This document shows, in pieces, positions 44,622 through 53,471 of a stretch of DNA of 64,000 bases. The notes beneath the pieces are model-generated. The model had not been told where the DNA came from and made no database searches. It saw nothing but the letters and a program-made list of their open reading frames with translations. The DNA lies in assembly GCF_026627445.1 (NCBI RefSeq), contig NZ_JAPNLJ010000029.1:1-64000 (forward strand). The letters run 5' to 3'. The stretch comes from Streptomyces sp. H27-H1 (GTDB taxonomy: Bacteria > Actinomycetota > Actinomycetes > Streptomycetales > Streptomycetaceae). Each line of letters starts with the position of its first letter. Position 1 is the first letter of the stretch. A program made the position numbers and the translations under genes.

Positions 44622-45129
44622 GGCGAACCTCCGGGTAGGGGTGTGGGGATGACACCTCGAGCGGAATTGACGGTACGTCAGATGACGGCGTGGGGGCCAG
44701 GGTTGTGGCACGGACTGTCAGGGAGACACGTCGTGCGGGGCTTCGCGGGGGCGGGACGGCGGGGCCAAGGGCCGGGGGCCGGGGCGGACCGCAGGCCGGT
44801 CCGGGCACTGCTCCCTCCCCCCGAGGCCGGGGCGTGTCCGCCGCCCGGTCGGGGACGCCTTCGGCTCGGCCGGGGGCGCCGTCGTGGCGGCGGCGGCGGG
44901 ACCGCCGGGGCGGAGTGGGGCGGGGCAGCAGGGCGGGGCCAGGGTGGCGGGAACCGGGCGGAGCGGGTCCGAGGCGGACGGGCACCCCAGCGGGGCGGAG
45001 TGCGGCCCGGGGGCCCGGACGGAGCGGAGCCCTGCGGGGTGGAGTGGCTCCGGGGTCGCGGGGCCGGGTGGGGAGGCGTCGAACGGATGGGCGGGGTTAC
45101 CCGTGGGTCCGGTGGCGCGTTGGCCCGGT
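44622..45129. other. GC-rich interval without a supported gene
   Basis: 508 bases, extremely GC-rich and purine-biased on the plus strand (GGGGC/GGAG-rich from ~44740 to 45070). Several frames are open through it by composition alone. No ribosome-binding site, hairpin or family similarity is seen, except the upstream region of the small gene at 45130. Confidence 0.4.
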
Positions 45130-45366
45130 ATGACCACGATGGAGACTTCCACGCCGAGGGTGGGGCGCCGCCGAAGGGCGCCGGCCGCAGGGTACGAAGA
45201 ATCGGTTCGGCAGGCTCCGGCGCCGGCCCCGGACCCGCCCATCTACAGCGAGCTGCTCACCCGGTGGGAGGAGGACGGCCGGACGGTGCCGGGGCAGCGC
45301 GATCCGGAGTGGTTCCGGATCGCCTCCTCCCCCATCTGGCCGAGCGGCCCCCTCTTCGGCGGTTGA
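45130..45366 (+). CDS. Small conserved Streptomyces hypothetical protein
   Basis: 78-residue protein with a basic N-terminus (VGRRRRAPAAGYEES) and a compact conserved C-terminal part PIYSELLTRWEEDGRTVPG then QRDPEWFRIASSPIW, a pattern I recall as widespread among Streptomyces small hypotheticals. No known domain. ATG at 45130 lies inside a longer frame but starts the conserved portion. Confidence 0.6.
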   Translation: MTTMETSTPRVGRRRRAPAAGYEESVRQAPAPAPDPPIYSELLTRWEEDGRTVPGQRDPEWFRIASSPIWPSGPLFGG

Positions 45367-45371
45367 CCGCT

Positions 45372-45447
45372 CACGACGCGAGCAGGCCGGTCACGGCGCG
45401 AGCAGGTCACCGTGTGAGCAGGCCTGCCACCGCGCGAGCAGGCCGGT
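45372..45447. repeat. Four tandem ~20-base repeats
   Basis: Units at 45372-45391, 45392-45407, 45408-45427 and 45428-45447 share the core CGCGAGCAGG and are 20, 16, 20 and 20 bases long. They fill the whole gap between the convergent small gene and the acyl-CoA dehydrogenase, the last unit touching the dehydrogenase stop codon. Confidence 0.75.
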
Positions 45448-46616
45448 CAGCGGGATTCCGGGCCCGCCAGGTGGCGGGCGATCACCATGCGCTGGATCTG
45501 GTTCGTGCCCTCCACGATCTGGAGCACCTTCGCTTCGCGCATCAGCCGCTCGACCGGGAAGTCCGCCGTGTAGCCGTAGCCGCCCAGTACCTGGACCGCG
45601 TCCGTCGTGACGGCCATCGCCGCGTCGGTGCAGAAGAGCTTGGCCATCGCCGCCTGCCGGGAGAACGGCTTGCCCGCGTCCCGCAGCCGCGCCGCCGCCA
45701 GGTACAGCGCGCGGCCCGCCTCGATCTTCGTCGCCATGTCGGCCAGCATGAACCGCAGGCCCTGGAAGTCCGCGATGGGGTGCCCGAACTGCTTGCGGTC
45801 CAGCGCGTAGAGCACGGCTTCGTCGAGGGCGGCCTGCGCCACCCCGATCGCGCAGGCGGCGATGCCGAGGCGGCCCGCGTCCAGGGCGGCCAGGGCGATG
45901 GTGAAGCCCTGCCCCTCCTTGCCGATGCGGCGGGTGTCGGGGACCCGTACGCCGTCGAAGTGCAGCTGGGCGGTGGGCGAGCCCTTCATGCCCATCTTCT
46001 TCTCGGGGATGGCGGCCGTGAGGCCTTCCGCGTCGCCCGGCACCAGGAAGGCCGTGATGCCCTTCGGGCCGTCCACGCCCGTGCGGGCCAGCACCGTGTA
46101 GAAGTCGGCGACCCCGCCGTGGGTGATCCAGGCCTTGGTGCCGTCGATGATCCAGTCGTCGCCGTCCCTGACCGCCCTGGTGGTCAGCGAGGCCGCGTCC
46201 GAGCCGGCGCCCGGCTCGGAGAGGCAGTACGCGCCGAGCAGCCCGCCGCCGAGCATCGCGGGCAGGTGGGCGGCCTGCTGCTCCTTGGTTCCGTAACCGG
46301 CCAGGCCGTGGCAGGCCAGCGAGTGCACGCTGACCCCGAGCCCGACGGTCAGGCGGGCGGCGGCCAGCTCCTCCAGTACCTGGAGGTAGACCTCGTAGGG
46401 CTGGTCACCGCCGCCGGATTCGCCGGCGTACGGGAGACCGAGCAGCCCGGACTCGGAAAGGAGCCGGAAGATCTCCCGGGGGAAGCGGCCCGCGTCCTCG
46501 TCCTCGGCGGCCCGGGGGCGGATCTCCCGCTGCGCGATCTCGCGTACGAGCGCGAGCAGGTCGCGGGACTCCTCGGTGGGCAGCTGGCGGTCCACCTGCG
46601 GCGCGCGGTCGGTCAT
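45447..46616 (-). CDS. Acyl-CoA dehydrogenase
   Basis: 389-residue FAD enzyme catalysing alpha,beta-dehydrogenation of acyl-CoA. The ACAD signature YCLSEPGAGSDAASL and a C-terminal catalytic-Glu region VEGTNQIQRMVIARHLA are present, with QVLGGYGYTADFP before it. Fatty acid chain length or branched substrate cannot be told. GAGGAG lies ~9 bases before ATG 46616; the open frame to 46820 is not family-like. The TetR gene 146 bases upstream reads in the same direction. Confidence 0.93.
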   Translation of the reverse strand: MTDRAPQVDRQLPTEESRDLLALVREIAQREIRPRAAEDEDAGRFPREIFRLLSESGLLGLPYAGESGGGDQPYEVYLQVLEELAAARLTVGLGVSVHSLACHGLAGYGTKEQQAAHLPAMLGGGLLGAYCLSEPGAGSDAASLTTRAVRDGDDWIIDGTKAWITHGGVADFYTVLARTGVDGPKGITAFLVPGDAEGLTAAIPEKKMGMKGSPTAQLHFDGVRVPDTRRIGKEGQGFTIALAALDAGRLGIAACAIGVAQAALDEAVLYALDRKQFGHPIADFQGLRFMLADMATKIEAGRALYLAAARLRDAGKPFSRQAAMAKLFCTDAAMAVTTDAVQVLGGYGYTADFPVERLMREAKVLQIVEGTNQIQRMVIARHLAGPESR

Positions 46617-46762
46617 GGCGGCGCTCTCCTCATTCGTCAAGCACGGGGCGGCGCGTGAGGGTGTTACGCGTCGCCGGGTCTCGGGGCTCACAGCCGATGG
46701 TGCCCTCCCGGATCGCGGAAGGGCCTGTTCAAGGGGCTGCGGCGGTTGTTGAGTATGCCCGA

Positions 46763-47566
46763 TCAGGGGCTTCCCGTCACTGCTGCGAGATCGTCCTCGG
46801 GGACGGGCGGGGCCGGGCACTCGGGGACGAACTCCTCGATCACCGTCAGGGTCGCGCGCAGCGTGCGCACCAGCAGGGCGCCGACCTCGGCCCGGTCGGG
46901 GTGGCCGCCGACCCCGGGTCGGCGGGCCGCGGGGATCTGCGGGACAGCCCCCGCGGTGCTCTCCGCGAGCAGCTCCGCCGGGGTCTCGGCGGAGGAGTCC
47001 GCGAGGGTCTCGACGGGGGGCTCCGCACGGGTCTGCGCAGGGGGCTCCGCCGGGCCGATCCAGTCGAGGGTGCTGCCCTCCACGCCCGACAGCCAGCCGA
47101 CCAGTGCCAGCCGGGCGATCGGCGGGATGTCGCGGCGGCCGTACGCGCCTTCGGCGATGGCCGCGAGGAGTTCCTCGCGGACGGCGTCGCGGATGGCGAG
47201 GACCTCGGAGTCGGATCCGACGCCGCCGGTGACGATGGTGCGGTAGGCGGCCTGGTGGTGCTCGGCGTAGTACAGGTAGCCGTCGATGGTGGTGCGCACC
47301 CGCTGGGCGTTGGGCAGTTCGCTCTCACCCGCGGCGCGGGCCACGAGCTCGGCCACCGAGTCCTCGACGATGGCGAGGTAGTAGCCGCGTTTGCTCTTGA
47401 AGTAGTAGTAGATGAGCCCCTTGGCGACGCCCGCGTGCTTGGCGATGTCGTCCATGGAGAGCGCGTCGTACGAGGTGTCGGCGAACAACTTGCGGCCGAT
47501 CGCTATCAGTTCGGCCCGCCGAACCTGCGAACGCCCGGTCGTTCCCCGCTGTTGACTATTATTCAA
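46763..47566 (-). CDS. TetR family transcriptional regulator
   Basis: About 267-residue regulator. The N-terminal helix-turn-helix reads LSMDDIAKHAGVAKGLIYYYF, the typical TetR motif. The C-terminal half has an unusual low-complexity linker (PAQTRAEPPVETLADSSAE, repeating), then a Pro-rich tail. The start is uncertain: TTG at 47566 (LNNSQQRG) is used, with GTG at 47650 upstream possible. Divergent from the DUF6230 gene across ~110 bases; it may control that or the acyl-CoA dehydrogenase. Confidence 0.82.
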   Translation of the reverse strand: MNNSQQRGTTGRSQVRRAELIAIGRKLFADTSYDALSMDDIAKHAGVAKGLIYYYFKSKRGYYLAIVEDSVAELVARAAGESELPNAQRVRTTIDGYLYYAEHHQAAYRTIVTGGVGSDSEVLAIRDAVREELLAAIAEGAYGRRDIPPIARLALVGWLSGVEGSTLDWIGPAEPPAQTRAEPPVETLADSSAETPAELLAESTAGAVPQIPAARRPGVGGHPDRAEVGALLVRTLRATLTVIEEFVPECPAPPVPEDDLAAVTGSP

Positions 47567-47676
47567 ATTCGGCCCTAGCCTCGAACTGCCACAGGATGCC
47601 CGAAGTATGGCAGACCCGTGTGCACTCCCCTTTGCACTTCCCCCGCGCACCAGACGACGTACGGGAGGAACACATC

Positions 47677-48303
47677 ATGGGCAACGCCAGGACGAGCACG
47701 ACGAGAAATACGGCCGAGGGCCGGGTCCACTGGAAGAAGACGGCCGCCGTCGCGATGCCCGCGATCGTCGCGGTCGGGGCGATGGCGATGGTCATGGCGC
47801 AGGGCGCGCTCGCCGCCTCCTTCGCCGTCTCGGGGACCAGTTTCCAGGTCTCCTCATCCAAGCTGAGCAGCAAGGGCCTGGCCTCCTACGTACAGACGGA
47901 CCGCTCCGTCGACGGCAAGGGGCATCCCGTCGCACTGCTCGGCATCGGCGAGGCCACCCTCACGGACATCTGCCAGGCCGCCGAGGTGGACACCCCGGTG
48001 GGCAAGGTGGTCTTCAAACTGACCGCCGGCGGACCGGCCGGCAACGTCACCGCCAGCAGTCTCGTCATCGACGGCGAGGACCTGGCCGGCGACGCCGTCT
48101 TCGGGACGGCCCAGATCGGCCGCGACGCCTCCACCCTCGACCAGGTCGACGGGATCAAGGGCGAGGCCGGCAAGTTCGGCCTGCAGGCCGGGGACATCGA
48201 GGTGCTGGACGTGAAGTCGCACGCCTGGTCGGCGACCGGCGGCAACTTCCACCTCAAGGGGCTGAAGCTGAACGTCAGCCTGGACGGCAAGAAGTGCTTC
48301 TAG
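47677..48303 (+). CDS. DUF6230 family protein
   Basis: 208-residue protein with an N-terminal hydrophobic stretch (about 23-46, VAMPAIVAVGAMAMVMAQGA) acting as signal or anchor, followed by an extracytoplasmic beta-rich domain containing two cysteines (TDICQAAEV and the C-terminal KKCF). DUF6230 proteins occur in Streptomyces next to DUF6114 genes as here. GGGAGGAA stands ~8 bases before the ATG. Function unknown. Confidence 0.85.
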   Translation: MGNARTSTTRNTAEGRVHWKKTAAVAMPAIVAVGAMAMVMAQGALAASFAVSGTSFQVSSSKLSSKGLASYVQTDRSVDGKGHPVALLGIGEATLTDICQAAEVDTPVGKVVFKLTAGGPAGNVTASSLVIDGEDLAGDAVFGTAQIGRDASTLDQVDGIKGEAGKFGLQAGDIEVLDVKSHAWSATGGNFHLKGLKLNVSLDGKKCF

Positions 48304-49283
48304 CCCTGCGCGGAGCCGCCTGGCCGGGCAGCGGGTGGCTGGAGCGGCGGCTCCCGCTGCCCGGCCCCCGCGGGCGGCTGCGCGCCTGGCGCCGCACCCG
48401 CCCCTTCTGGGGCGGACTGCTGGTGGTCCTGGGCGGTACCGAGCTGCTGCTGGTCCCGCTCTCCCCGCTCACCGTGCTGGTCAGCCTGGGCCTCGGCGGG
48501 ATCGCCGCGATCGGGATCGGCCTCGCGCTGATCGCCGCCGGCCTGTTTCTGTGGCTGCTGCCCCAGGCCCGGACCTACGTCTCCGTTCACGCGCTGCTGC
48601 TCTCGGTGCTGTCCTTCGTGGCGACCAACCTCGGCGGATTCCTCCTCGGCATGCTGCTCGGCATCGCGGGCAGCGCGCTGGCCTTCGGCTGGACCCCGCT
48701 GCCCGATCCGGAGGCGGGCGAGGAGGGTCCCCGGGGGCGCCCCCGGACGAAGCCTGGGGGAATTCCGAGCCTGGACGGCAGCGGACCGCGCACCCTGGCC
48801 GCCGCGCTGCCGGTCGTACTGCTCGCCTCGCTAGTGGCGGGCGCTCCGCAGGCTGGGGCGGCCGGGCAGGGGCCGCCGATGGCCGCGCGCACTCCCCCGA
48901 CCGTGACCACCTCGCTCTTCGCCCCGAAGGGCTTCGCCTTCGCGGGGGTCACCCAGGTGCCCACGGCGGACGGGCCGCTGAAGGTACTGGTCCTGCGGAT
49001 GCGGGCGGCCACGCTCACCGACTACCGGCTGCGCACCCGCGACGGCGACGACGAGTACGGGCTCACCGCGAGCACCCTCGACCTGAGCGGCGACGTGACC
49101 TTGTACCTGACGAAGTTCAGCGGCTGCATCGAGGGACTGCTGTGCGTGACCTTCAGCCCGGACGGACTGCCCGCTCCCCCTGTCATCCCGCCGTTCGTCT
49201 TCATGACCCGGGTGAGCGCCGAGCAGGCGCTCGTCACCTCCGACGTGATCAGGACCGACGGCCTGCGGCTGGAGGCCTCGTGA
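48294..49283 (+). CDS. DUF6114 domain membrane protein
   Basis: 329-residue protein. About four transmembrane helices lie in residues 40-125 (LLVVLGGTELLLVPLSPL, GIAAIGIGLALIAAGLFLWL), the DUF6114 region. A Pro/Gly-rich linker leads to another helix (AAALPVVLLASLVAGAPQ), then an extracytoplasmic C-terminal domain with a CIEGLLC pair that resembles the DUF6230 domain. GTG at 48294 overlaps the previous gene by 10 bases, so translation is coupled. It appears to be DUF6114 fused to a DUF6230-like tail. Confidence 0.78.
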   Translation: MLLALRGAAWPGSGWLERRLPLPGPRGRLRAWRRTRPFWGGLLVVLGGTELLLVPLSPLTVLVSLGLGGIAAIGIGLALIAAGLFLWLLPQARTYVSVHALLLSVLSFVATNLGGFLLGMLLGIAGSALAFGWTPLPDPEAGEEGPRGRPRTKPGGIPSLDGSGPRTLAAALPVVLLASLVAGAPQAGAAGQGPPMAARTPPTVTTSLFAPKGFAFAGVTQVPTADGPLKVLVLRMRAATLTDYRLRTRDGDDEYGLTASTLDLSGDVTLYLTKFSGCIEGLLCVTFSPDGLPAPPVIPPFVFMTRVSAEQALVTSDVIRTDGLRLEAS

Positions 49284-50260
49284 TCCCCGTACAGGCCGCG
49301 CCGCTGTGGGCGTACGGCATCGGCGCCACCTTCGCGGTGGCCGCCGGGCGCCAGCTCCAGTGGTGGGAGCGGTCGGTCCGGGGCGAGGGGGTCCGTACGA
49401 GGAGCCGCGCGGCCCATCCGTACCTGGCGCTCACCCTGCTCTACGCGGCCCTGCTGCCCGCCCCGACCGGGGTGTACCTGCTGTGGCAGAACCCGGCCTG
49501 GTCGACGATGCACGTGGCCCGCGACCACGACGGGGTATGGGCCGGCTTCGCCCTCTTCTACGTGGCCTCGGTGGTCGTGGGCGCACTGCTCGGCTTCCTG
49601 GCGGCGCGGCTGTTCGTCCTGGTCGGGGCCGGGTACTGGGGGTACCTCCAGGCGGTGGCCGGGTACTTCCTGCTGTTCTTCACCCTGATCCACGGGTGGG
49701 ACGGCACGGGGTACGAGCGGCTGCTGAGCGCCGATCCGCGGGCCTTCGCCGGCTGGTCCGCGGACGGCGCGGCCGACGCGGCCGGCGACCCGGTGATCAA
49801 CCGCTGCCTGGCCTTCGCGACCTCGGGCACCTTCCTGGCCCTGCTGACCTTCGGGACGGCCGTCATCGGCACGATGCTGCTCGCCGAGATCGGCTGGCTG
49901 GTGGAGGGCTGGCGGCTGCCGGGCGCGGCGGCGGACCTCAAGGTGCCCAGGGTGATCGCGGTGGCGATCGCCGGGATGGGGGTCTACGCGCTGCCGTTCG
50001 CCGGGGCACTGGGCGCGAGCGTCCTCGTGCGGCTGCTGGGATGGTGGGCGGGGGCCGGACTGTTCGCCCTGCTGGCCGGGGTGGTGCTGCTGCCGGCGCG
50101 CTCGCCCGTCCGGACGCTGTACGGGCTGGTGGGCGTTCCGGACCGGCACTGGCGGGTGGAACCGGAGGCGGAGCCCGATCCGGCGCCCGGGCCCGGGCCT
50201 GGGCCGGAGCCCGGATCCGGGGGCGGAGCGGGGGTCAGAAGAACCAGCCGACCTGGGTGA
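49280..50260 (+). CDS. Multi-helix membrane protein, third gene of the DUF6230 operon
   Basis: 326-residue protein with about seven transmembrane helices (for instance AVAGYFLLFFTLIHGW, FLALLTFGTAVIGTMLL, VYALPFAGALGASVLV) and a C-terminal Pro/Glu/Gly-rich tail. I recognise no family. GTG at 49280 overlaps the previous stop (GTGA). The three coupled genes suggest a membrane complex. Its 3' end overlaps a small minus-strand reading frame by 26 bases. Confidence 0.72.
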   Translation: MIPVQAAPLWAYGIGATFAVAAGRQLQWWERSVRGEGVRTRSRAAHPYLALTLLYAALLPAPTGVYLLWQNPAWSTMHVARDHDGVWAGFALFYVASVVVGALLGFLAARLFVLVGAGYWGYLQAVAGYFLLFFTLIHGWDGTGYERLLSADPRAFAGWSADGAADAAGDPVINRCLAFATSGTFLALLTFGTAVIGTMLLAEIGWLVEGWRLPGAAADLKVPRVIAVAIAGMGVYALPFAGALGASVLVRLLGWWAGAGLFALLAGVVLLPARSPVRTLYGLVGVPDRHWRVEPEAEPDPAPGPGPGPEPGSGGGAGVRRTSRPG

Positions 50261-50393
50261 CGAACATGGCCACGACCACCACCAGGGTCCACCCGAGAAC
50301 GTGCTCCAGCCAGGACGAGGAATCGTCGTCGGGTCCGCCGGTGCTTACCAGGTCGCGGGCACGGGCGGTCAGGGCTGCGCTGTGTGCGGTCAT
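50235..50393 (-). CDS. Small single-helix membrane protein, hypothetical
   Basis: 52 codons: polar N-terminus (TARARDLVSTGGPDDDSSS) and one transmembrane helix (WTLVVVVAMFVTQVGWFF) at the C-terminus. It overlaps the convergent gene's 3' end by 26 bases. The hydrophobic segment begins well inside the non-overlapping part, and a weak ribosome-binding site (GGACGG) precedes the ATG. Plausible but unproven. Confidence 0.5.
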   Translation of the reverse strand: MTAHSAALTARARDLVSTGGPDDDSSSWLEHVLGWTLVVVVAMFVTQVGWFF

Positions 50394-50509
50394 GCCGTCC
50401 AATGTGACAGCGGTGGCGGCTTTCGCGGTAGAGACGATGGTCACTGGTGGCATGTCTCACGCCCCCGGCCGCGTGGCGCGGACCGGGGGCGCGAGGGGCT
50501 CGCGGCGGA

Positions 50510-50935
50510 TCAGGTGGTGCGGTCGCGGCCCGCCATGCCCGCCATCGCCAGGGCGAGGCAGAGAGCGATACCGCCGGCGATGACGTTGCTCATCACCGTG
50601 CGGGTGGTGCTGACGTCGCCGGAGATGACGAAGGGCGCGACGATCGTCCAGGCGGCGAGACCGACCGCCGTCCAGGCCATGGCGTGCGTGCGTTCGTAAG
50701 CGGAGCCGAGTCCGCTCATGCAGAGGCAGTACGCCAGGCCCGCGATCAGGTTGTTGATCGCCAGCGAGCTGAGCCCACTGAATCCGGCGATCCACGGCGA
50801 GGCGGCGATGTAGAGGCCCGTGATCAGGGCCAGCGCCTCCACGACCTGGGCACTCGGGGTGCTGGTGACCCGCTCGAACCGCGAGCGCATCTCAGCGAGG
50901 TCGGGGTGGTGTTCGATTCTTGGTTGGGTGGTCAT
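50510..50935 (-). CDS. SPW-repeat membrane protein
   Basis: 141-residue membrane protein with four helices, in two halves each carrying the SPW-type motif: ALITGLYIAASPWIAGFSG in the first half, the second half degenerate (AAWTIVAPFVISGDVS). An N-terminal charged segment (HHPDLAEMRSRFERV) precedes the helices. AGGAGG lies ~9 bases before the ATG. Role unknown. Confidence 0.85.
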   Translation of the reverse strand: MTTQPRIEHHPDLAEMRSRFERVTSTPSAQVVEALALITGLYIAASPWIAGFSGLSSLAINNLIAGLAYCLCMSGLGSAYERTHAMAWTAVGLAAWTIVAPFVISGDVSTTRTVMSNVIAGGIALCLALAMAGMAGRDRTT

Positions 50936-51019
50936 GGCGGGCTGCCTCCTATGAGAAGCTCTTGTTGCCCTTTTGCCCTTTATCTTCCACTTACATGCCA
51001 TTTCCGGTCAACCGGAATC

Positions 51020-52420
51020 TCACAGCACACCGACCGCCCGCAGCGCGAGCACCTGAGCCTGGCTCGGCCGGATCGGACCGTAGAGGTAGCAGATGCCGCC
51101 GGTGCCGGAGACGACCTTGCCTGCCGCGTTGTGGCGCTTGGTGCGCAGCCAGTTGTTCTCGAACTGCCGACGCCGGTAGACGCGTCGTACGGCGGTGTTG
51201 TCGGCCGAGTTCGGGTCGTTGGCGATCACGTCGCCGGAGGCGGTGAAGCCGATGACGGTCATCAGGTGGCCGGCCGTGCCGTAGCCCGCGCCCGTGAGCT
51301 CCTCGGCCGTGAAGGACTGCGAGGTGATGACCGGGATTCCGGCCCGGACCAGGGTCTCCACCTCCGCGAGGGAGCCGAGCCGGGTGACGACGCCGGCCAG
51401 CTGCCGGTAGGTGGCCGCGTAGGCGGCGTTGAAGGGCCAGTTGCCGCAGCCCTTGTACGCCGCGTCGTAGGTGGAGCGGGCGGCGTGGCAGACCTGTGGG
51501 TCCGCGTAGCCCTTCTTGACCCAGGCCAGGGAGGTGGCGCTGGCCCTGCGGCCCCAGAACTCGATGATCATCTGCGAGGAGGTGGGGCTGCACCAGGCCT
51601 CGCCGCCGTTGTCGTACTCGGGGTACTGGCCGGCGTGCGTCTCCTGCGAGTACCTCGGCACCTTCAGCTCGTGGGCCGCGCCGGACCCGGTGGAGGCGGG
51701 GACCGTGAACCGGTCCGGAATGTCCGAGGCCATGGCGCCCGCCAGCCACACCGTGGGGCCGCGGACCGCCCCGGGCTTGCGGTACAGGGTCAGCCGCAGC
51801 CGCCAGTCCTTGATCCGCAGCCCGCTCGCGGGGGTGTCCACGGCCAGGGTGTCCGTCCAGACGGTGGACTTGCCGTCGGTCTGCCCGTCCACGGAGGTGC
51901 GCCGGATGTCGCCGTCGCCGGCGGCCCAGCGGCCCATCACGTACCAGGGAGTAGCGGCGCCGTCGGTGTAGGTGCCGCGCAGTTCGGCCTGGATCCAGGT
52001 GCCGGCCGGGGTGCGGGCGTTCCAGGACGCGATGGCCTCGGTGGCGGGCACGGTGGAGGTGTGGACCGGGGAGGTCCAAGTGGCGTACTCCCAGGTGCTC
52101 TTCTTCCCGGTGTGCGGGTCGGCGTACTCGCTGCGGCCCGCCGCGGTCTTGATCTCCAGGCCGGGGCGGGCACCGCCGACGGCGGTGGTGCCCTGATGGA
52201 GGCCGGCGCTCCAGTGGGCGTAGGAGTACCAGAAGCGGTTGTCCACCGTCTTGCGGGTGGCGGCGGTTTCGGCCGCCTCGGCCGCGGGGGTGGTCCCCGG
52301 GCCACTGGTGGGCGGCTTCGCCGCGGCGGCCGAGGCGCGGCCGGCCGGGACGGCGGCCGCGGTGGCCGCGGCGAGGACTACGGCCAGCAGGGCGCGGCGT
52401 GGTGTCGGTGCTGCGGTCAT
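51020..52420 (-). CDS. Secreted C39-like peptidase family protein
   Basis: 466-residue protein with a twin-basic, Ala-rich signal peptide (cleavage near residue 32). A beta-rich N-terminal domain (about 60-260) precedes a papain-like C39-type domain: the catalytic Cys is in GGEAWCSPTSSQM, His in GHLMTVIGF, and a polar residue in ANDPNSADN. Such Streptomyces proteins act outside the cell; the substrate is not known. There is no ABC transporter nearby, so it is not a bacteriocin leader peptidase. Confidence 0.85.
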   Translation of the reverse strand: MTAAPTPRRALLAVVLAAATAAAVPAGRASAAAAKPPTSGPGTTPAAEAAETAATRKTVDNRFWYSYAHWSAGLHQGTTAVGGARPGLEIKTAAGRSEYADPHTGKKSTWEYATWTSPVHTSTVPATEAIASWNARTPAGTWIQAELRGTYTDGAATPWYVMGRWAAGDGDIRRTSVDGQTDGKSTVWTDTLAVDTPASGLRIKDWRLRLTLYRKPGAVRGPTVWLAGAMASDIPDRFTVPASTGSGAAHELKVPRYSQETHAGQYPEYDNGGEAWCSPTSSQMIIEFWGRRASATSLAWVKKGYADPQVCHAARSTYDAAYKGCGNWPFNAAYAATYRQLAGVVTRLGSLAEVETLVRAGIPVITSQSFTAEELTGAGYGTAGHLMTVIGFTASGDVIANDPNSADNTAVRRVYRRRQFENNWLRTKRHNAAGKVVSGTGGICYLYGPIRPSQAQVLALRAVGVL

Positions 52421-52826
52421 CGGCGTGGCCCCCAGGGGTCGGTGCGGTGGGTCGGCGGCTTCAGCCTTCCAGTTCCCGCATGCGGGGAGGTGAAGCCGGG
52501 GGGCCGTGTCGGGGTGACGCTCCCTCTCCTCTCGGGGCGGCTCCCTCTCCCCGCGCGCCGCCGCTCGGGGGGCGGGACGGGTTGTTCGCCGGGCGGGCTG
52601 GGCGAGCCGCCGGCTGGGGCGCAGCCGGCGGCCGGGGGCTCTCGGGTGGGAGCGATCCCTGCGGGGCCGCCCCCTACCCGCCCTTCGCCCGTTCCCCGGA
52701 GCTTCGCCCCGGACCCGTTTCCCGCGTGCGCCGCTCCCGGGGCTCCGCCCCGGACCCCGCGCCCCAAACGCCGGCGGGGCTGAAAGGCCGCCCAGGCGTC
52801 CGGGGCGGAGGCCATACGCTGGGGCG
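52421..52826. other. GC-rich interval with an intergenic repeat element
   Basis: 406 bases holding the promoter of the minus-strand peptidase gene on the left. The right half (about 52690-52790) is a mosaic of GGGGCTCCGCCCCGGACCC and CAAACGCCGGCGGGGCTGA, related to copies at ~28285 and ~55890. No gene is supported. Confidence 0.5.
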
Positions 52827-53471
52827 GTGGAGACTCAGCCGGCATTTCAGGCCCTCAGCGGACTCGCGCGCGAGATCGGCGCCCTGCCGCCTTCCCTCGG
52901 GCCGGTTCGGGTGATCGGTATCGATGGGCATGCCGGGTCCGGGAAGACCACCTTCGCGGGGGCACTTTCCGAGGCTCTGGGCGGGGCTCCCGTGTTGCGG
53001 CTGGATGATGTGGCCAGCCACGCGGAGCTGTTCGACTGGGTGGGGCGGTTGCGCGCGCAGGTGCTGGAGCCGCTCGCCGCGGGGCGGCCCGCGCACTGGG
53101 CTCCGTACGACTGGGTCGAGCGGCGGTTCGGTCCGGAGCGGGTGCTCGAGCCGGGTCCGGTGCTGCTCGTCGAGGGGGTGGGCGCCGGACGGCGCGCGCT
53201 GCGACCGCACCTGGCGCGGCTGCTGTGGATGGAGACACCGCGTGCGAAGTCCTGGGGGCGCGGGCGGAGCAGGGACGGGCGTGAACTGTCCGACTTCTGG
53301 GACGGATGGGAGCGCGCGGAGCTCGCGCACTTCGCGGATGATCCTTCGCGCCCCTTCGCGGACACCCTGGTACGGCAGAGCAGTACGGGATACGAGTGGA
53401 CTTCCGGGGCTGCTGCGACGGCCGGATCCGCCACTTCGGTCACCGAAGGTGACGGGCCCCCCAAGGCCTGA
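52827..53471 (+). CDS. Uridine kinase-like P-loop protein
   Basis: 214-residue nucleotide-binding protein with Walker A GHAGSGKTT (34-42), preceded by VIGIDG, as in uridine kinase/phosphoribulokinase relatives. LRLDDV and LVEGVGAGRR match the following strands, including the family's D-motif. The C-terminus has Arg/Asp-rich helices. It lacks enough features to assign a substrate. GTG start with a weak ribosome-binding site. Confidence 0.8.
   Translation: METQPAFQALSGLAREIGALPPSLGPVRVIGIDGHAGSGKTTFAGALSEALGGAPVLRLDDVASHAELFDWVGRLRAQVLEPLAAGRPAHWAPYDWVERRFGPERVLEPGPVLLVEGVGAGRRALRPHLARLLWMETPRAKSWGRGRSRDGRELSDFWDGWERAELAHFADDPSRPFADTLVRQSSTGYEWTSGAAATAGSATSVTEGDGPPKA

Noticed and set aside
45130..45366. 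Acyl-CoA carboxylase epsilon subunit
   Set aside because: The size fits, but the typical epsilon-subunit motif is absent and no carboxylase beta gene is adjacent.
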